This document shows positions 1 through 12,800 of a stretch of DNA of 64,000 nt, in pieces. The translations under genes and the position numbers were made by a program. Under the pieces are notes generated by a model. The model did no database searches and was not told the origin of the DNA. It saw only the letters and a program-made list of their open reading frames with translations. The first letter of the stretch is position 1, and each line of letters opens with the position of its first letter. The DNA lies in assembly GCF_030867145.1 (NCBI RefSeq), contig NC_134418.1, forward strand, positions 6,878,802 through 6,942,801, written 5' to 3'. This DNA is from Opisthocomus hoazin. Its lineage: Eukaryota > Chordata > Aves > Opisthocomiformes > Opisthocomidae.

Positions 1-763
1 TCTTATCACTGCCCATCCAGATCAAGTGGAATGAACATAAATACAAACATAACGTAGATTGCCTTATGCTGAAGAGCACAGCAACAGCAAAGGAATAATC
101 TTTTTTTTACCAGGCATTTCATCTCAAATCCAGGGAAGACTTGTTCACTGGTGCGATTCATAGCGGAAGAATAAAATGTTGTCTGCAAAGGTTGGTATTT
201 CACATTTCAGTATGGATTTTCACCCAAGAATCTAAAAATATTTACAAACCTTAAAGCTGATCTACACACAATTTTTTTGCAGCAAATATAGTGTTTTTTT
301 AATGAAGAACATGATTCCCCCCCCCCAAAAGGGGGATGTGTTTAGCAGGATGAGAATCAGGCTGCTTCACCGTGGTGGGAAATCAAATGCCATGGTATTT
401 TGCTCCAAAGGTGAGAAAGCCCTGGGGAGACTGAGGGAGCATGTGTTTGAAATCAGGTGCTAAGGACTTTTTTTATACAATATGTGAATCTTCCTTGGTC
501 ATGAAATTTGGATGGCAAGAGAAGGGCTAGGATATAAATGCAAGGTCAGTGAAGGAAGATGAAAAATGAACACAACTGAGAGCCAGCAAGAACCATTGCA
601 CATGTTGGTAGGTGTTAAAGGGGTGCATGCAGTGCGGCAGGAGGTCCTGGCACCTCTGCTGGGGATGCCCAGCTCTGCCCTCTACTGCTAAGCAGTTGCA
701 TCCGCTGGGTCTCAGAAGGAGCAGGTGAGAGGGAAGCTTCATTTGATAAGTTCTTATATAAAA
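1..763. other. non-coding, no recognised feature
   Basis: AT-rich unique-looking sequence without a convincing exon. The short open frames have no recognisable domain and no codon-like pattern. An A/C-rich low-complexity patch (a run of nine C followed by AAAA and five G) sits near 317-335. I see no repeat family here. Confidence 0.5.
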
Positions 764-1086
764 TCACAGAATCATAGAATCAAATAGATTGGAAAAGACC
801 CTTAAGATCATCAAGTCCAACTGTTAACCTAACATGGCTAAGTCCACCATTAAATCATGTCCTTAAGCACCACATTTACACATCTTCTAAACACCTCCAG
901 GGATGGTGACTCCACCACTTCCCTGCGCAGCCTGTTCCAATGCTTGATAACCCTTTCGGTGAAGAAATTTTCCCTAATATCCAATCTAAAACTCTCCTCG
1001 TGGAACTCTTGTCCTGTCACTTGCTACTTGGGAAAAGAGGCTGACACACACCTTGCTACAACCTCCTTTCTGGCTGCTGTACACTA
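764..1086 (-). mobile_element. CR1 LINE 3' fragment (antisense)
   Basis: Read on the minus strand, this is the 3' end of a CR1 non-LTR retrotransposon. Its left edge carries the terminal tcacagaatcatagaatc motif, the complement of the CR1 8-base tail repeat. It is followed by the typical antisense stretch containing 'catcaagtccaac', 'acacctccagggatggtgactccaccac', a 'cctaatatccaatc' block and 'cttgctacaacctcctttc'. The copy is 5'-truncated, as most CR1 copies are, and carries many substitutions, which suggests an old insertion. The right boundary is approximate; a weak continuation to about 1118 is possible. Confidence 0.85.
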
Positions 1087-2046
1087 AAATGTTGAATAGA
1101 GAATAAGATGTCTCGCGCTAAGAAAATGAACTACCAACCATGAGCTGGAATACACAGATCTTTAGGAACAGGACAAAAATCCATCTTCAAAACTCTATGT
1201 TTTCCAGGAACTAATATAAAGTGGGGAAGCGAATGAAAAACTGACATCATTGATGGGGACAACAGAAACTGTGGTGGGACATTGCCCTGCCAGAGTACCA
1301 GCAGATCTCTGTATCGGCTCCTTGCTTTCTTGCATTTACTTTCTTTTTTCTTTCCCCCTGATCTTCCAGCTTGGTAATTGTCTCCTAGGCATTCGCATAA
1401 AACAGGGCCCTAAGTGCTGTCTCTGTGTGGATCTATAACACAAATTACTTTATCTAGCCGATAACTTACAAATAAAGTCCAAAAATGTATTTCTATTGAC
1501 ACTGTGTTAGATTGAGTCCTAATGACTCCCAAAGACCTCCTTTCACAATAATAATCTATCTGCTTTCTGCTGCCTGATCTGGAATACTAAAACATAGATT
1601 TACCTACTTTTTGGTTATTCTGTTTTTCATGCTGGCTCCAGTTCTGGCATTCTGACCTTAATAGAGTTTGGAATCTTCAATTCTGCTGAACGCCTTTGTC
1701 ATCTTAGTGAGAGAATGTCCACTTTTCTCCCATTTCCAGTTTATGTGCTTTTGCTGTTTGAGCTTCCATCACTGATATATCAAAACGACAGAGTATACGA
1801 AAATGCGAGATATATATATATGTGTGTCTACTAAGAAAACTCTGTTTATACTTGATTACATAGGCGGGCTGTGTTATATTTTTCAGTCAAAGGACTGCTT
1901 TCAGCGGAAATTGGGATTTGACATTATAGAGACAAAGTTACAATTTCTATAATAAAAGAAGAAATATTCCTCCTTTTCTGCTTTCTTCCATGGATTTTAT
2001 TCCTGTCCTTTGGACACCGGAGTGCTGGAGTAAAAGTCTGTATGAT
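1087..2046. other. non-coding, no recognised feature
   Basis: AT-rich intergenic sequence. It contains a short (TA)n/(TG)n patch near 1810-1827 and several CTTT-rich runs. No exon, RNA gene or repeat family is recognised. Confidence 0.5.
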
Positions 2047-2282
2047 TTAGTGTCTGTATTGGCTCTGCAGTTGGGCTAAACTCAAATCCTGCTGTCTGCA
2101 CACAACAGAAAGCTTCCCACCTTCTTGGCTGCAAAGGCACATTGCTGGCTCATGTTCAACTTGGTGTCCACCAGGACCTCCAGAGCCTCTTCTGCCAAGC
2201 TGCTTTCCAGCTGGCAGGCCCCCAGCATTTACTGGTGCATGGGGTTGTTCCTCCCCTGGTGAAAGACTTTGCACTTCTCGTT
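2047..2282 (-). mobile_element. CR1 LINE internal fragment (antisense)
   Basis: On the plus strand this reads as the antisense of the late reverse-transcriptase region of CR1. It includes 'ttggtgtccaccaggacctc', the 'gctgctttccagctggcaggcc' block, 'actggtgcatggggttgttcc' and 'gactttgcacttctcgttgaac'. In CR1 this region lies a few hundred bases upstream of the 3' end, so this piece is truncated at both ends. It is in the opposite orientation to the CR1 copy at 2876-3388, so the two are separate insertions. Boundaries are approximate. Confidence 0.75.
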
Positions 2283-2875
2283 GAACTGAATTATTCTTAT
2301 TATTACCCAGAAGTCAGCTGTTCTGCCCTAGTCATGGTGTGTGTAACATTGAAAGTTCTGAAGTGCAGATTTACCTTATTTATGAATTCCCCAGCAGCAT
2401 CAGTCTAGAGATAAGTAGCTAGGTGTTCACCCAAAGACATGATATGGGCTCCTCTAGGCACACCCAGGGTGATTTTAGGTTCCTAAGCAAGTTTCCTTGT
2501 AGAAATTCCTTGGGATGGGTGCCTGTGACATCTCAGGTATTTGGCCCTCTTTGCACTTGGGCAGTTTGTTTTAATACTTGGTCTATCATACTTAAATGCT
2601 TTAATTCTGCCAAAGCTGCACTTCGACTCTTTGTCAGTAGGATCTGCTCCAATGTCCAGTGAAGTTGCTAGATCAAGCTCTAAACAAAGCCTCTTTCATT
2701 GCTCGGAGGAGGTATTTGCCTCTGCTTTTGCTCACAGCAGAGGCTCTAAGGGAGTGACAACCATAGAATATAGAAAAGGATCCAGATATAAACAAGAACA
2801 CAGGTTATAAGATGTTCTGATACCTTTTCTTTTTTTGAATAACTACCTTTTTCTGATTACGTTGATGAAGCCAAC
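2283..2875. other. non-coding, no recognised feature
   Basis: Intergenic sequence between two CR1 copies in opposite orientations. No exon-like open frame or recognisable repeat is seen. Confidence 0.45.
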
Positions 2876-3388
2876 TCTGTCCAGTTCTGGGCTCCCCAGT
2901 TCAAGAAAGATGAGGAGCTACTGGAGAGAGTCCAGCAGAGGGCTACGAGGATGGTGAGGGGACTGGAGCATCTCTCCTACGAGGAGAGGCTGAGGGAGCT
3001 GGGCTTGTTCAGCCTGAAGAAGAGAAGGCTGTGAGGGGACCTAATAAATGTTTATAAATATCTCAAGAGTGGGTGTCAGGAGGATGGGGCCAAACTCTTT
3101 TCAGTAGTGCCCAGTGACAGGACAAGGGGGCAATGGGCACAAACTGAAGCAGAGGAAGCTCCAGCTGAAGATGAGGAAGAACTTCTTCCCTCTGAGGGTG
3201 ACAGAGCACTGGAACAGGCTGCCCAGGGAGGTTGTGGAGTCTCCTTCTCTGGAGATATTCAAGATCTGCCTGGACCTGGTCCTGTGCAGCCTGCTGTAGG
3301 TGACCCTGCTTGGGCAGGGGGGTTGGACCAGATGACCCACAGAGGTCCCTTCCAACCCCTACCATTCTGTGATTCTGTGATTCTGTGA
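2876..3388 (+). mobile_element. CR1 LINE 3' end, comparatively young copy
   Basis: Sense-strand CR1 covering the carboxy end of the reverse-transcriptase ORF and the 3' UTR. The decoded peptide contains [20 protein letters not shown] and [20 protein letters not shown], both hallmark CR1 segments. A TGA stop directly after that (near 3032) and later frame breaks show that it is dead. It ends in three 8-base tail units (attctgtg repeated), the normal CR1 terminus. The last ~240 bases differ from the copy at 9626-9879 at only about twenty positions by eye, so both belong to one recently active subfamily. Confidence 0.95.
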
Positions 3389-6300
3389 CACCATCCATAG
3401 CCACAAAGCTGGCATTTCCTAAATCAGGCACATCTACAACAGCAGATCAAGGACAAGAGTGAGCTTCAGGCTTGGCAGGACGTCATTGGGAGGTACTGTC
3501 ACACTTGAGTCTAGCTGCTAACACGACCAGAAGAAAAGCTTTGCTCTCCTTGTACTATCACTGAGGCTGTACAACTGTCCCCTTTCAGTCAGGAGAGCCA
3601 ACTCAAAGAAATCACAGCTGTGTACTGAAGACCCTTCCCTCTTCTCACTGAGCTGAACACCAGAGCGCTTGAACTTCAGCAAGACTGGTATAAGCAGAGC
3701 TTAATATGGAAGAGGACCTCATTGGTTGCTTTATCTCAGCTTCCTCAAGCTCTTTAAAAAGTGTTCTTAGCTGAAAAATCAGCTCAGTCTTTATAGTCGA
3801 GTTTTTTTTATTTTGCATTTGCTTTGTACATCTGCATCCTCTTCCAGAGGACCAGGCAGCCACCTCTGTCCTTGCCATGGCAGACCCAGAGCACAGGATG
3901 CAGCCTGGTGTAAGGCAATTTCAGAAAGACTTTCTCATCTTTCTTTCTATTTGGGAGTGAATTATGCAGGACTTTTCTCTCCCTATCTAGCCAACTTGTA
4001 GACCAGAGGTACTCTTCATTCTTTACCACCTCACACCAAGGACCTCTCTAAGCTCTGAATAATATGTGTCCAGCTGTCACAATGGGGAATTTGCTTGGTC
4101 TTGTCTCAAAATCAATAGAAAAACAACCCCTTTATGGAGAAATAAAGGTTGACAACCCCAAAAATGCATGCTGTCCTCTGATTTCCCATCCACGTGGTCC
4201 ACTCAGCTGGGACATGTGTACAGAGGCAGGGACATGTGGTACTACAAAGATATGGATTCAAATCAGAGGAGATCTGTGGTTCCTTTGTCACTGGTGAGAT
4301 GTGGGTTCATCCAGAATGGGACTTCATTTCTGCTTATTTTTCCAGCTGTTCTTTTAAACAATCTTTTGAGATCAGCAGCTAACTCAGGAGCTAAAGTACC
4401 TGCCAAAATGTCTGAGGAGCAGGAGAAGCCTTCCTGGCCCCTCATTTCAGCCAGGAGGACTGGCTGGCTGGGCAGGTGCAGGAGGACAACCCAGTGTGAG
4501 GGCCGAGGAAACCTTCCCATCCCACTATACAGCAGGAGAGCAGTTTGCCTGGCACTACTGGCAGGGCATCTCCAGGAGCTTCTGGGCAATCTGGCATGAA
4601 GGAGCTGGAACTGGCCGGGTTTTGCAGAAACTCGTGGTCAAGAATTAGTGTTCATCCATTAAAATCATGTCTGAAGCAGAGTCCTTTGGCTCTAAAGGCT
4701 GAATCCCACACTGATCTGGGAGTAAAATGAGGAAAATGACCTGAGCTGAAGCCATCACTGCAGACAGCGAAGATTTCACGAGCCATATAACCAGCAGTAG
4801 GAGGTTGCCAGCTTCAGCTCTGATGCTCTAAGTGGTTGACAGGTCCACAAAACATTGCAGGGAGGAACTGAACACTTTGAAATCTCTGCTATATTAATGC
4901 TGAATGATCAGTACCTCCCTGCAGCTTGGGGATGAGTCTACAGAGGAAGACTAGGCAAGGGGTGGCTTGGGTTTCTGACGTGATAAAATCAGACCCTACA
5001 CGAGTCAGAGCTTCAGCTTTTTGGGTCTAAGTGACTCCTCTCTGCCCGTCTTCTCTGGAAGATCTTCCCTAAGGTGGCTGTCCCTGTGGTCTAGTCTCTG
5101 CTGAGTGGTCTCCAAATGTCTGAGGTTTGTGTGGAAAAGCCAACAGAGATTTATCTACAAGTCAAGTCCTGGAATACAAAATGCTGCTATTCCCAAAGCG
5201 CCATCCCAGGGAACGCATCTCTTTGATGGATCATCAGATGTTAGGCTGTCAGACATTTTTTTCTAGATTATTGCAGAATATTCATAGGGATATGAAGATG
5301 TTTTTTTCTGATAATTGGGTTTTTTTCTTTTTTTTTTTTGTGGTTCATGTGGCACAGAGCATTAATGAAGAGTACTGTGTGCTGTTCCTTATTTAATGAA
5401 AACACAAGATGTCCAGAAAGGCTGCCCTAATTAGAGTAATTCAAGTGCTTTCCAGTAAGGTGACTGCTTGGGAAATGCTACTCCATTAAAAAGAAAAAAA
5501 GATATTACAGAAATATAGACCCCCCCCTCAGAAAAAAATGGAATATAGAAAAAAATGTTGGGGAACAGGACAAAACAGAGTTTCTGGCACAAGAAAAAAA
5601 CTGTGAAATAGTCCAGGGTCTCCCCACACTGCCCAGTTCAGGCCTGGCTGTCCTGCCCACTGCCCCTTCGGCTGTTTGACAGGTCTTGGTGTTGCATTGT
5701 GTCGTATTAAGGCTTCTATTTTTGGTAAAACAAAATCTTGTTTTTCTGGCTAGTGCTTGTTATAATGGCCTCAAGGGAGCTTTAAATGTTCATTTACTCT
5801 ACCAGAGTTCAGAAATACTTAGCTCCAGCCAATTAAGTTTTTAATTAAACATGTATTAGGAGGAGAATTCTGCATATGAAATTTCTCCACATCTTTTTTA
5901 AGAGATGCAGCAATCAGTAAAGTTTGGAACCCCTGCATTGCAATAAGTTAAAGCTCAAGAACATTTTTAAACTTTGCTAGTGAATTGCATGACTCACAAA
6001 ATCGAAGATCTCAGAGCAGAGCCCTGCAACTCTGTTTCTTTTTTCCCACGTGTTGATTTATGTATTGATCATATTCCCCAGGTTCCTCTGATAGAAAGGC
6101 TGTCATTTAAAAAATAATCAGCATTTCATTTGTGGGCACCGTGCTTCTGTGGATTGTAAAGCCAATATATGCAATTCTGCAGCTAGACTGTTAAAGCAAG
6201 AGCATGTTCAGTAATTGATCTACACCAGCATCCTCCGCTACTGGAATGATAATTCGTGTTTTAAACAGATTGGTCTTAAAAACTAGAATGAGCCTGGCAA

Positions 6301-9300
6301 AACATGCTTGAAGATATCAAAAAAAGAAAGATACAATGAAAGAAAGTGTTATAGAGTCTCCTCTGTGCAATGTCTTGAGAGGGTATTTAGATATTTGGTG
6401 TCCAGAAGACATGGCTGATGAGTTTGGTTTAAAAAAAGGCTTCAGTTTACTTCTTGCTCTGTGCTTGCCCAAAACACATGAAATCCCATACCAGTGGGAC
6501 AGCAGGTTACAGAAAACATTTCTGTTAGAAGGATGAGTCTGAAACCCAGTCTTTTGTGCTTTATAGCAGGGAAAGGACAACTTATTTCTGAATCTTCATA
6601 AACTCGATTGCATGTAGGCTGCTGATGCATTTAGTTAGAAAATGAAAAATCCTGGTAAAATGCAAAGATCTTTTTAGTTTCATCAAAAAGTAAATCATGC
6701 ACAGTGAAAAACAACCAGCTCTAAAGTGAAGACAGGAATGTTTTATAAGGATAAGTTAATCTCAGGTGAACTTGCTTTCTGTAAGACTGAATCTATATGA
6801 AAGAAATAAAGGGCAAATCAAGTGCTCCTATCTTTTCAAAGAAGATCTTTAAAGATTTTCTAAACTCTGTAGGTGGAGGTGCCTAGCAGCACCTCTTCAC
6901 TGGCTTGTGGTATAACTCAAAATAATGAAAATATGTTACCCAGCGATGTGAAAATTCATTGCAGAGGCAGCAGTGGGTCATCAAGAGGTAGGGAATTAGC
7001 AGCAGAGGCAATGGTCTACCCAAAACATGCTGCCAAGGTACCAAGGAGAGCCTGTGAACTTCCATCAGCGCAAACTAGAAAATGTATTGATTGGCTTTGA
7101 GTATAAGATTAAACAAGCAGCAATTCTCTGTATAATTTATAGGTTAGTAGCAACAATGTCACACTTGGCTGTTCCTTCTGAAGTGGCATCCTTCTCCCGT
7201 GACGCACCCTCACCCCTATCAAGGATAAATGTACAATAAAAAAACTGAAGTTGGAGCCAATCTATATTTTCATTTCAAACTTTGACATATGAAAAATAGC
7301 CTGTTTTGACTTAGTGCTCGGATTTTAAATTTACCCTTCCAGTTCTGTGTTGAACAAAAAAAAAGCCTGTTCGATATTTCAAAGTTTTAGTTTCCTGTTA
7401 CTCAGTATACTTTACCCCTTTAAATGGGGCCTGTCAGTACCTTTTTCAAATTGGCAAAAACTCTGGGATATGGGAAACCCAACGATTTTTTGTTTCTAAA
7501 CTGAGCAACAAATGTTTTAACTTTTTTGTCTGATGGCAGGTAGAAGCTAGTTTTGGAGAAAACATGAACAGACTAAACTTTTCAGATGCCCTTCCACAGC
7601 TATGTCATCTCCTCCTTGCCATGGCCCTCATGACCAGATCCCAGCTCATCCATGGCTGAGCTACACGGAAAAGGCCATGAACAGCAAGAGAAATTTCTTC
7701 TTGCCTATCCAAAGTGGAGGAGGTTGCCCGGTTTCCCAGAGAAGGGCTGGGGTCAGCATCTCCCCTTGGGCATGTTCAGCAGCTTCCCCTGCCACTGTTT
7801 CTGGATCACTTTTGCCACATGCCCAGTTCTCCCCTTGCATCACAGTGGGGTTGAAGGCACCAAACTCAGGCAGAAGAGTGCCTAAAATAGTATAATAGTA
7901 GTGTGGGAGAAATGCTCTGAGGGTTTCTGGTCACTCTGGTGAAAAAGCACATTGCTGCAATACCCAACAATTTTCCAGTGCTTTACAAACACTTGGACCC
8001 ACAAGTCCCTGCCAGCCCTGACGAGTGGTGGGAACTTGATGTGGAGAGGAACTGCACCAAAGCAGCAGGGTTTGGACAGCATCCTTCATCCCATCCTGGT
8101 TCCTAGCCTCTGTCTACTCAGTGGATGTTTGAGATGAGGTCCTGCTTGAAAGGTTTGTTTTGAGCATCAGTCCCAAATAATGCGAATTATAGATGAACAT
8201 AGACCATACCTGAAAAGGAGTCAGGATCCTCTTTCTTTGTCAGATGGACAACACCCTTAAGACCGTTCCTACCAATACCACAGGGACACTTGGACTTCCA
8301 GTACCAGCTAGGTGCAGCTTTCAGAGCTGTAATTTGAACTTGTGTACCTAAATCCCTTTACAGCATAGCCATTGACCTCTAAGTCACTGGGACGCTTTGG
8401 GAAGTGAACCACAATTAGGAAACACATTTTCACAACTGAAAAAACAAAAAAAGAGAAAATTTTATTTTGCTTTTTGCCTGCAAGAATCCGTTAGCAAATG
8501 CATCAGACTGCCTGCCAAGTGTGGTCAGCTGGGATGTCAGCTGGGGATGAAAAACCACGTGGGAGGAATCTGCTGGAGTCTGCAGGGCTTCTGTAGGCAC
8601 TCGGAGATCTTTGCACAAAACCAACACACATCTTTACAGCAGGACTGACCTACAGCTTTCTGAGCCCCCCGCAGAGGAGTACCCGCTCCGCCATGGCATG
8701 CACAGTCTGCCTGTGGCATACACTGCGGTGCCATATGTAGCACATCCTATCGTCAGCCTTACGTCCAATGGCCAAGGCACTCTCCACAGCTTGGAAACAC
8801 GTGGAGGAAAACAAACCATGAGTCTTAACAGCGATACATGGAGGATTTAAACCTACTGACAGTGCTCTTGCCCGTCCTGAAGAAGTTCTTTAGAGTCCTG
8901 CTATAAGCCAAAGGCCCCGGTGAAATCGATGCCATACTGGTTTTCACGCTGTGCCCCATGAGATCTGCTGCTGTCTTGCCAAGCTGTATCACTGCTACAG
9001 TACGATCATTTGAATGCAAAACCCCACAGTGATGAGACACACCTGTATTGGTAGTCATCAGTGGTCCACACTTGGGAGCAAGTTCTTCTGCAGTAAAGAA
9101 AAAGAATCAGAGGCTGAAGGTCAGAAAAAGGCTAAGGATAACATCATCTGAGCTGCGCTGAATTTCCCAGCTCAGTGTTAGACCAAACTAATTCTTTTGC
9201 TATCCTTTGCTACATGGCATCCTCACGAAACAACCCAAAACCCCAGGAGTTTAATATTTTATTCACAACATCAAAAGCTGAGGCTTCATCTTGCCCTTGG

Positions 9301-9625
9301 TGCAATAAATAGACTTACTGAATTAAGTGCCTACCATGCTTTATAATTGCAAAATGCCCACTGACCTGTAACAGGCTTCAGCAGCGTAGGAGTGCTGTAT
9401 TTCTCGCCACTGAACAGGAGGGAAAATGTGGATTTGATGAGCTGGCAGTGGAGATTTATATTCAGCTGGTTAATATCTTTGAGCTTTCCTCACAAGAAAA
9501 GTTCGTTTAGTTGTCACTGTGTGTTGCACTGTGTGGCCAAGCCTGGCAATGCAATTAGTGATCACCTGGAGGTGAAAAGCACACAGGGACCACCGTGATG
9601 CTGCTGGCATTAATGGATATTAACG
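3389..9625. other. non-coding stretch with no gene recognised
   Basis: About 6.2 kb of unique-looking DNA. Open frames of 60-143 codons occur, but none shows a known domain, matched splice signals or a long uninterrupted coding run. AT-rich subregions, for example 5700-6300 (with 'aagtttttaattaaac' at about 5836) and 7240-7560, are almost free of open frames and CR1 debris and could include conserved non-coding elements, which I cannot test here. Short homopolymers occur at 5327-5339 (T) and 5520-5527 (C). Confidence 0.5.
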
Positions 9626-9879
9626 GGCACAAACTGAAGCACAGGAAGTTCTGTCTGAACATGAGGAAGAACTTCTTCCCTCTGAGGGTGACAGAGCACT
9701 GGAACAGGCTGCCCAGGGAGGTTGTGGAGTCTCCTTCTCTGGAGATCTTCAAGACCCGCCTGGACAAGGTCCTGTGCAGCCTGCTGTAGGTGACTCTGCT
9801 TCGGCAGGGGGTTTGGACTAGATGATCTACAGAGGTCCCTTCCAACCCCTACCATTCTGTGATTCTGTGATTCTGTGAT
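9626..9879 (+). mobile_element. CR1 LINE 3' end, comparatively young copy
   Basis: Sense CR1 fragment containing the last coding segment and 3' UTR. The peptide remnant includes [20 protein letters not shown], the conserved final part of the CR1 ORF2 product, followed by a stop and the 3' UTR 'ggtcccttccaacccctac'. It ends in three copies of the 8-base tail unit. It is shorter than the copy at 2876-3388 but belongs to the same subfamily. Confidence 0.93.
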
Positions 9880-12800
9880 ATCACCGCTGACCACTTGTGA
9901 TCTGGCAGCTAAATACGCTTCCTCCTCATGCTCCGTCAGCTATGTAGCTACCTGTTTTCAGCTCTGCAATCTTTGCTGCCAGAAAAACTACATGATGATG
10001 GCACCTGACACAGGATAGAAGAGATGAGTGCTTATCGTTGTTGCAGATCTCTTAATAAATGCCTGTAGAGCGTCACAAGATGAGCACAGGTTGGCCCATA
10101 GCAAGTGGTACTGTATGGAGGAAGGTGTGCAGCCAGAAAATATCCAAGCATGGCATTAAAACTCGAATTGAAATCCCAAAGCTGATAATTACCGGAGCTT
10201 GCCTGGGTGGTTAGCAAGCGGATAAAAGACTTGTGTCAACGAACGGTTTGTGATAGATAAATGGCAGATGGGAAATGGGTGCAGGAGACATGGCATGACA
10301 CGCAAGGGGCTGATTAAGAGGAGCTGTTACTTGGACACTTTGGATGCCGGAGATCTGGAGCGTGGCATGCACGTGCTATTTTTCCTGCAAATACAATATT
10401 GTGCCTATAATTAGGTCGAGACACATGTCTATGTATACATACGTATGCACAAATGTATATACACACAGTGCTAAATAAAAAATCATCAAGACTAAACCCT
10501 GGCCACAAGATTGAGCAGCTAGAACTGGCTTTCATCCACATTATTTAAGGCTAATCCTCTATAACAGGTTTGTCTTGGAGAGCCATGGAGTAAGCCACCA
10601 ATTCAGTTATGTGGACCACGGTGGTCCAGAGCTTCAGCTGACTTCCCTGATCCTCTCATTTAGCAGCATAGATGTGCCTTCAGGATTCCTTTTAAACCCA
10701 CTCTCCATGTTTTTTTTCAAACTTAGAAACAACAAAAAACAAGTTTTCAGTGACATCCCCCAGATAAGACTGTTAATTACTCAAATTAGTCAAGGTTTTG
10801 AGTGATCAAGACAGAGGAGTGGGTTCCTGCCGTCTCCAAGGGGAAAAAACCCACAGTGTTTGAATAGGAAAACATCTATTACAGGATGTGCAGTAACTGT
10901 GGAAAACATCGATCCAGAAGCAGCTTTATGAAGGGATGACTCAGACATTGGTCATCCCCAGAAGAGTGGTCGAAACAGTCAGGAATACAGCGACAGGAAG
11001 GGACCCGCATTGCAGAGATGAGGTGACTCAGTGGGAGATTTTCACCTCCAGCCTCTGAGATTTCTGTGCTGTCGTGCAAGCATCCCCAGAGCATCCCCGA
11101 TCCATCCAGTCCTTCCTTCCCCAGCAGCTGCAGCCCTAGGAGTCTGGGGCTCACACTCAGGCCTTCCCCCTCCTTCTCAGAGGTGAGATTTTTGGGGAAA
11201 ATAGTGTCCCCTTCAATGTAGTATTCATTCAGAATCAAAAATGTTTTTTGGTCACAAAGTCATTTAAAAATTCATACGGGTTTTGACAAACACCACATGC
11301 TAGCATGGTTAGGATGATGCTGACTGTAGGGACAGCTGACTCCGCCCTGGGAAAGGTGGGTGATCAGATTAGGTCAAAAACAAGTGGAAAAATACTGTTA
11401 TAATTTTCCAAAAGACCAAGTATTGTCTTTTCTCAAGTTCCTCTGCTTTCCTGCCCTAGTCCTTAAACGCCAGAAATGTGTCAGTGAACGGAGAAGGCCT
11501 GATTCCAGTTCAAAGACTATTCCCAAACATCTTTTAACCCACAGCAATTTGCTCCCCAAACCACAAAACGCCCTATCCTCACACTCACCTGACACCCTGT
11601 GCCCCGATCCCAACGAGGGCGGGCTTGTCCCTGTGCCCTGTAGTCACTCCCGGCTGCCCAGGGATCTCCAAGTTGTTCTCCATCCCACAGATCTACACCA
11701 CCACCTTCTTCTCCTCAGCCCTCAAGTCCTTTCTTAGTCAACAGAGGAACTCCATATTGTCTTTCTATAGTCTCCTCTTCCTTCACGTCTCACCTCTTTC
11801 AGTGTGACCTCCAGAGAGGGCTGAAGTTAGATAATTTCCAAGGATTGTAGAAATGCTGCGTCAACGCTTTTCCTGCAAACACAGTATTTGGTTGAGAAAG
11901 AAAGGTGTGTAAAGGCAAAGCATCGGAGCTGGCATTTCTCAGGCTGGCTGCACAGCTCCATTTGGAATAAAAAACATTTACTTTGTAGTAGGCAAACAGG
12001 CAGCTGAAGCAAGCAACACAACTGCTGAATACCTGCCATTCCTTGGGTGTGCGCTGGCCGCGTTTCAAGGCAGCGCTGTGCAGGCATCAATACGCTGATG
12101 CAGCTAGGAGTTTCATCACCAGCATCTGGCTCAGGCACACGTACCACCGTACCAAATCCTCCATCATCCTCCCTCACATCAAAAGGTCCCTGAGACGTCA
12201 GGGTCTCTGGGGCAGTCAGCATGCTCGCTGCTCCAGTGACCCCACAAGGGCCTTCATCCCCTCTAATGAGCCCCTCCAAGCTCAAGGTCTCACACTCGTA
12301 TAGGGTGTCCAAATCTCTATGCAGCCTTCAGCCACTGACATCTGCCCCATGGGTGCAGCTGGACTCCGAGGGCATCTTATTCCCCAGGTGCATCAGCTTC
12401 TGCTCGACTATTTTTCCTTTATTTCACTAACTCTTCATTTCTTTGCTAGGCTGGAAGCGGTTTCTCCCAGCTCTGTAAGCTGTACATCTCCAGCAACCTC
12501 TGCGGGTTGTCTGTAGGTTTGAGGGCTCTGTTTTGAACCAGTGCCCCTATTTTTAAGGGCTCTGCTATTAACCAGTCTTTTATGCCCCGTCACACCTGGT
12601 ATCCAGCACCAGCCCGTGCAGCAGGATCATGGAAACAAGCCTAACTCAGCACCAGCGTCTTGCAAAGCTAGCGTAAGGCACAGTTAGCATAAAACCTGCA
12701 GGCTGGTATTAGCAGCAGCAATTTTGGTCTTACTGGTTTTATCACAGGCACCAGGGCAAGGAAGGGTGATGGGGAAGGCGAGCACTTTCAGCTGTGGGAC

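Noticed and set aside
3107..3388. Short frames of 61-122 codons over the CR1 copies at 2876 and 9626
   Set aside because: They are remnants or off-frame readings of the CR1 ORF2 end and 3' UTR, not host genes.
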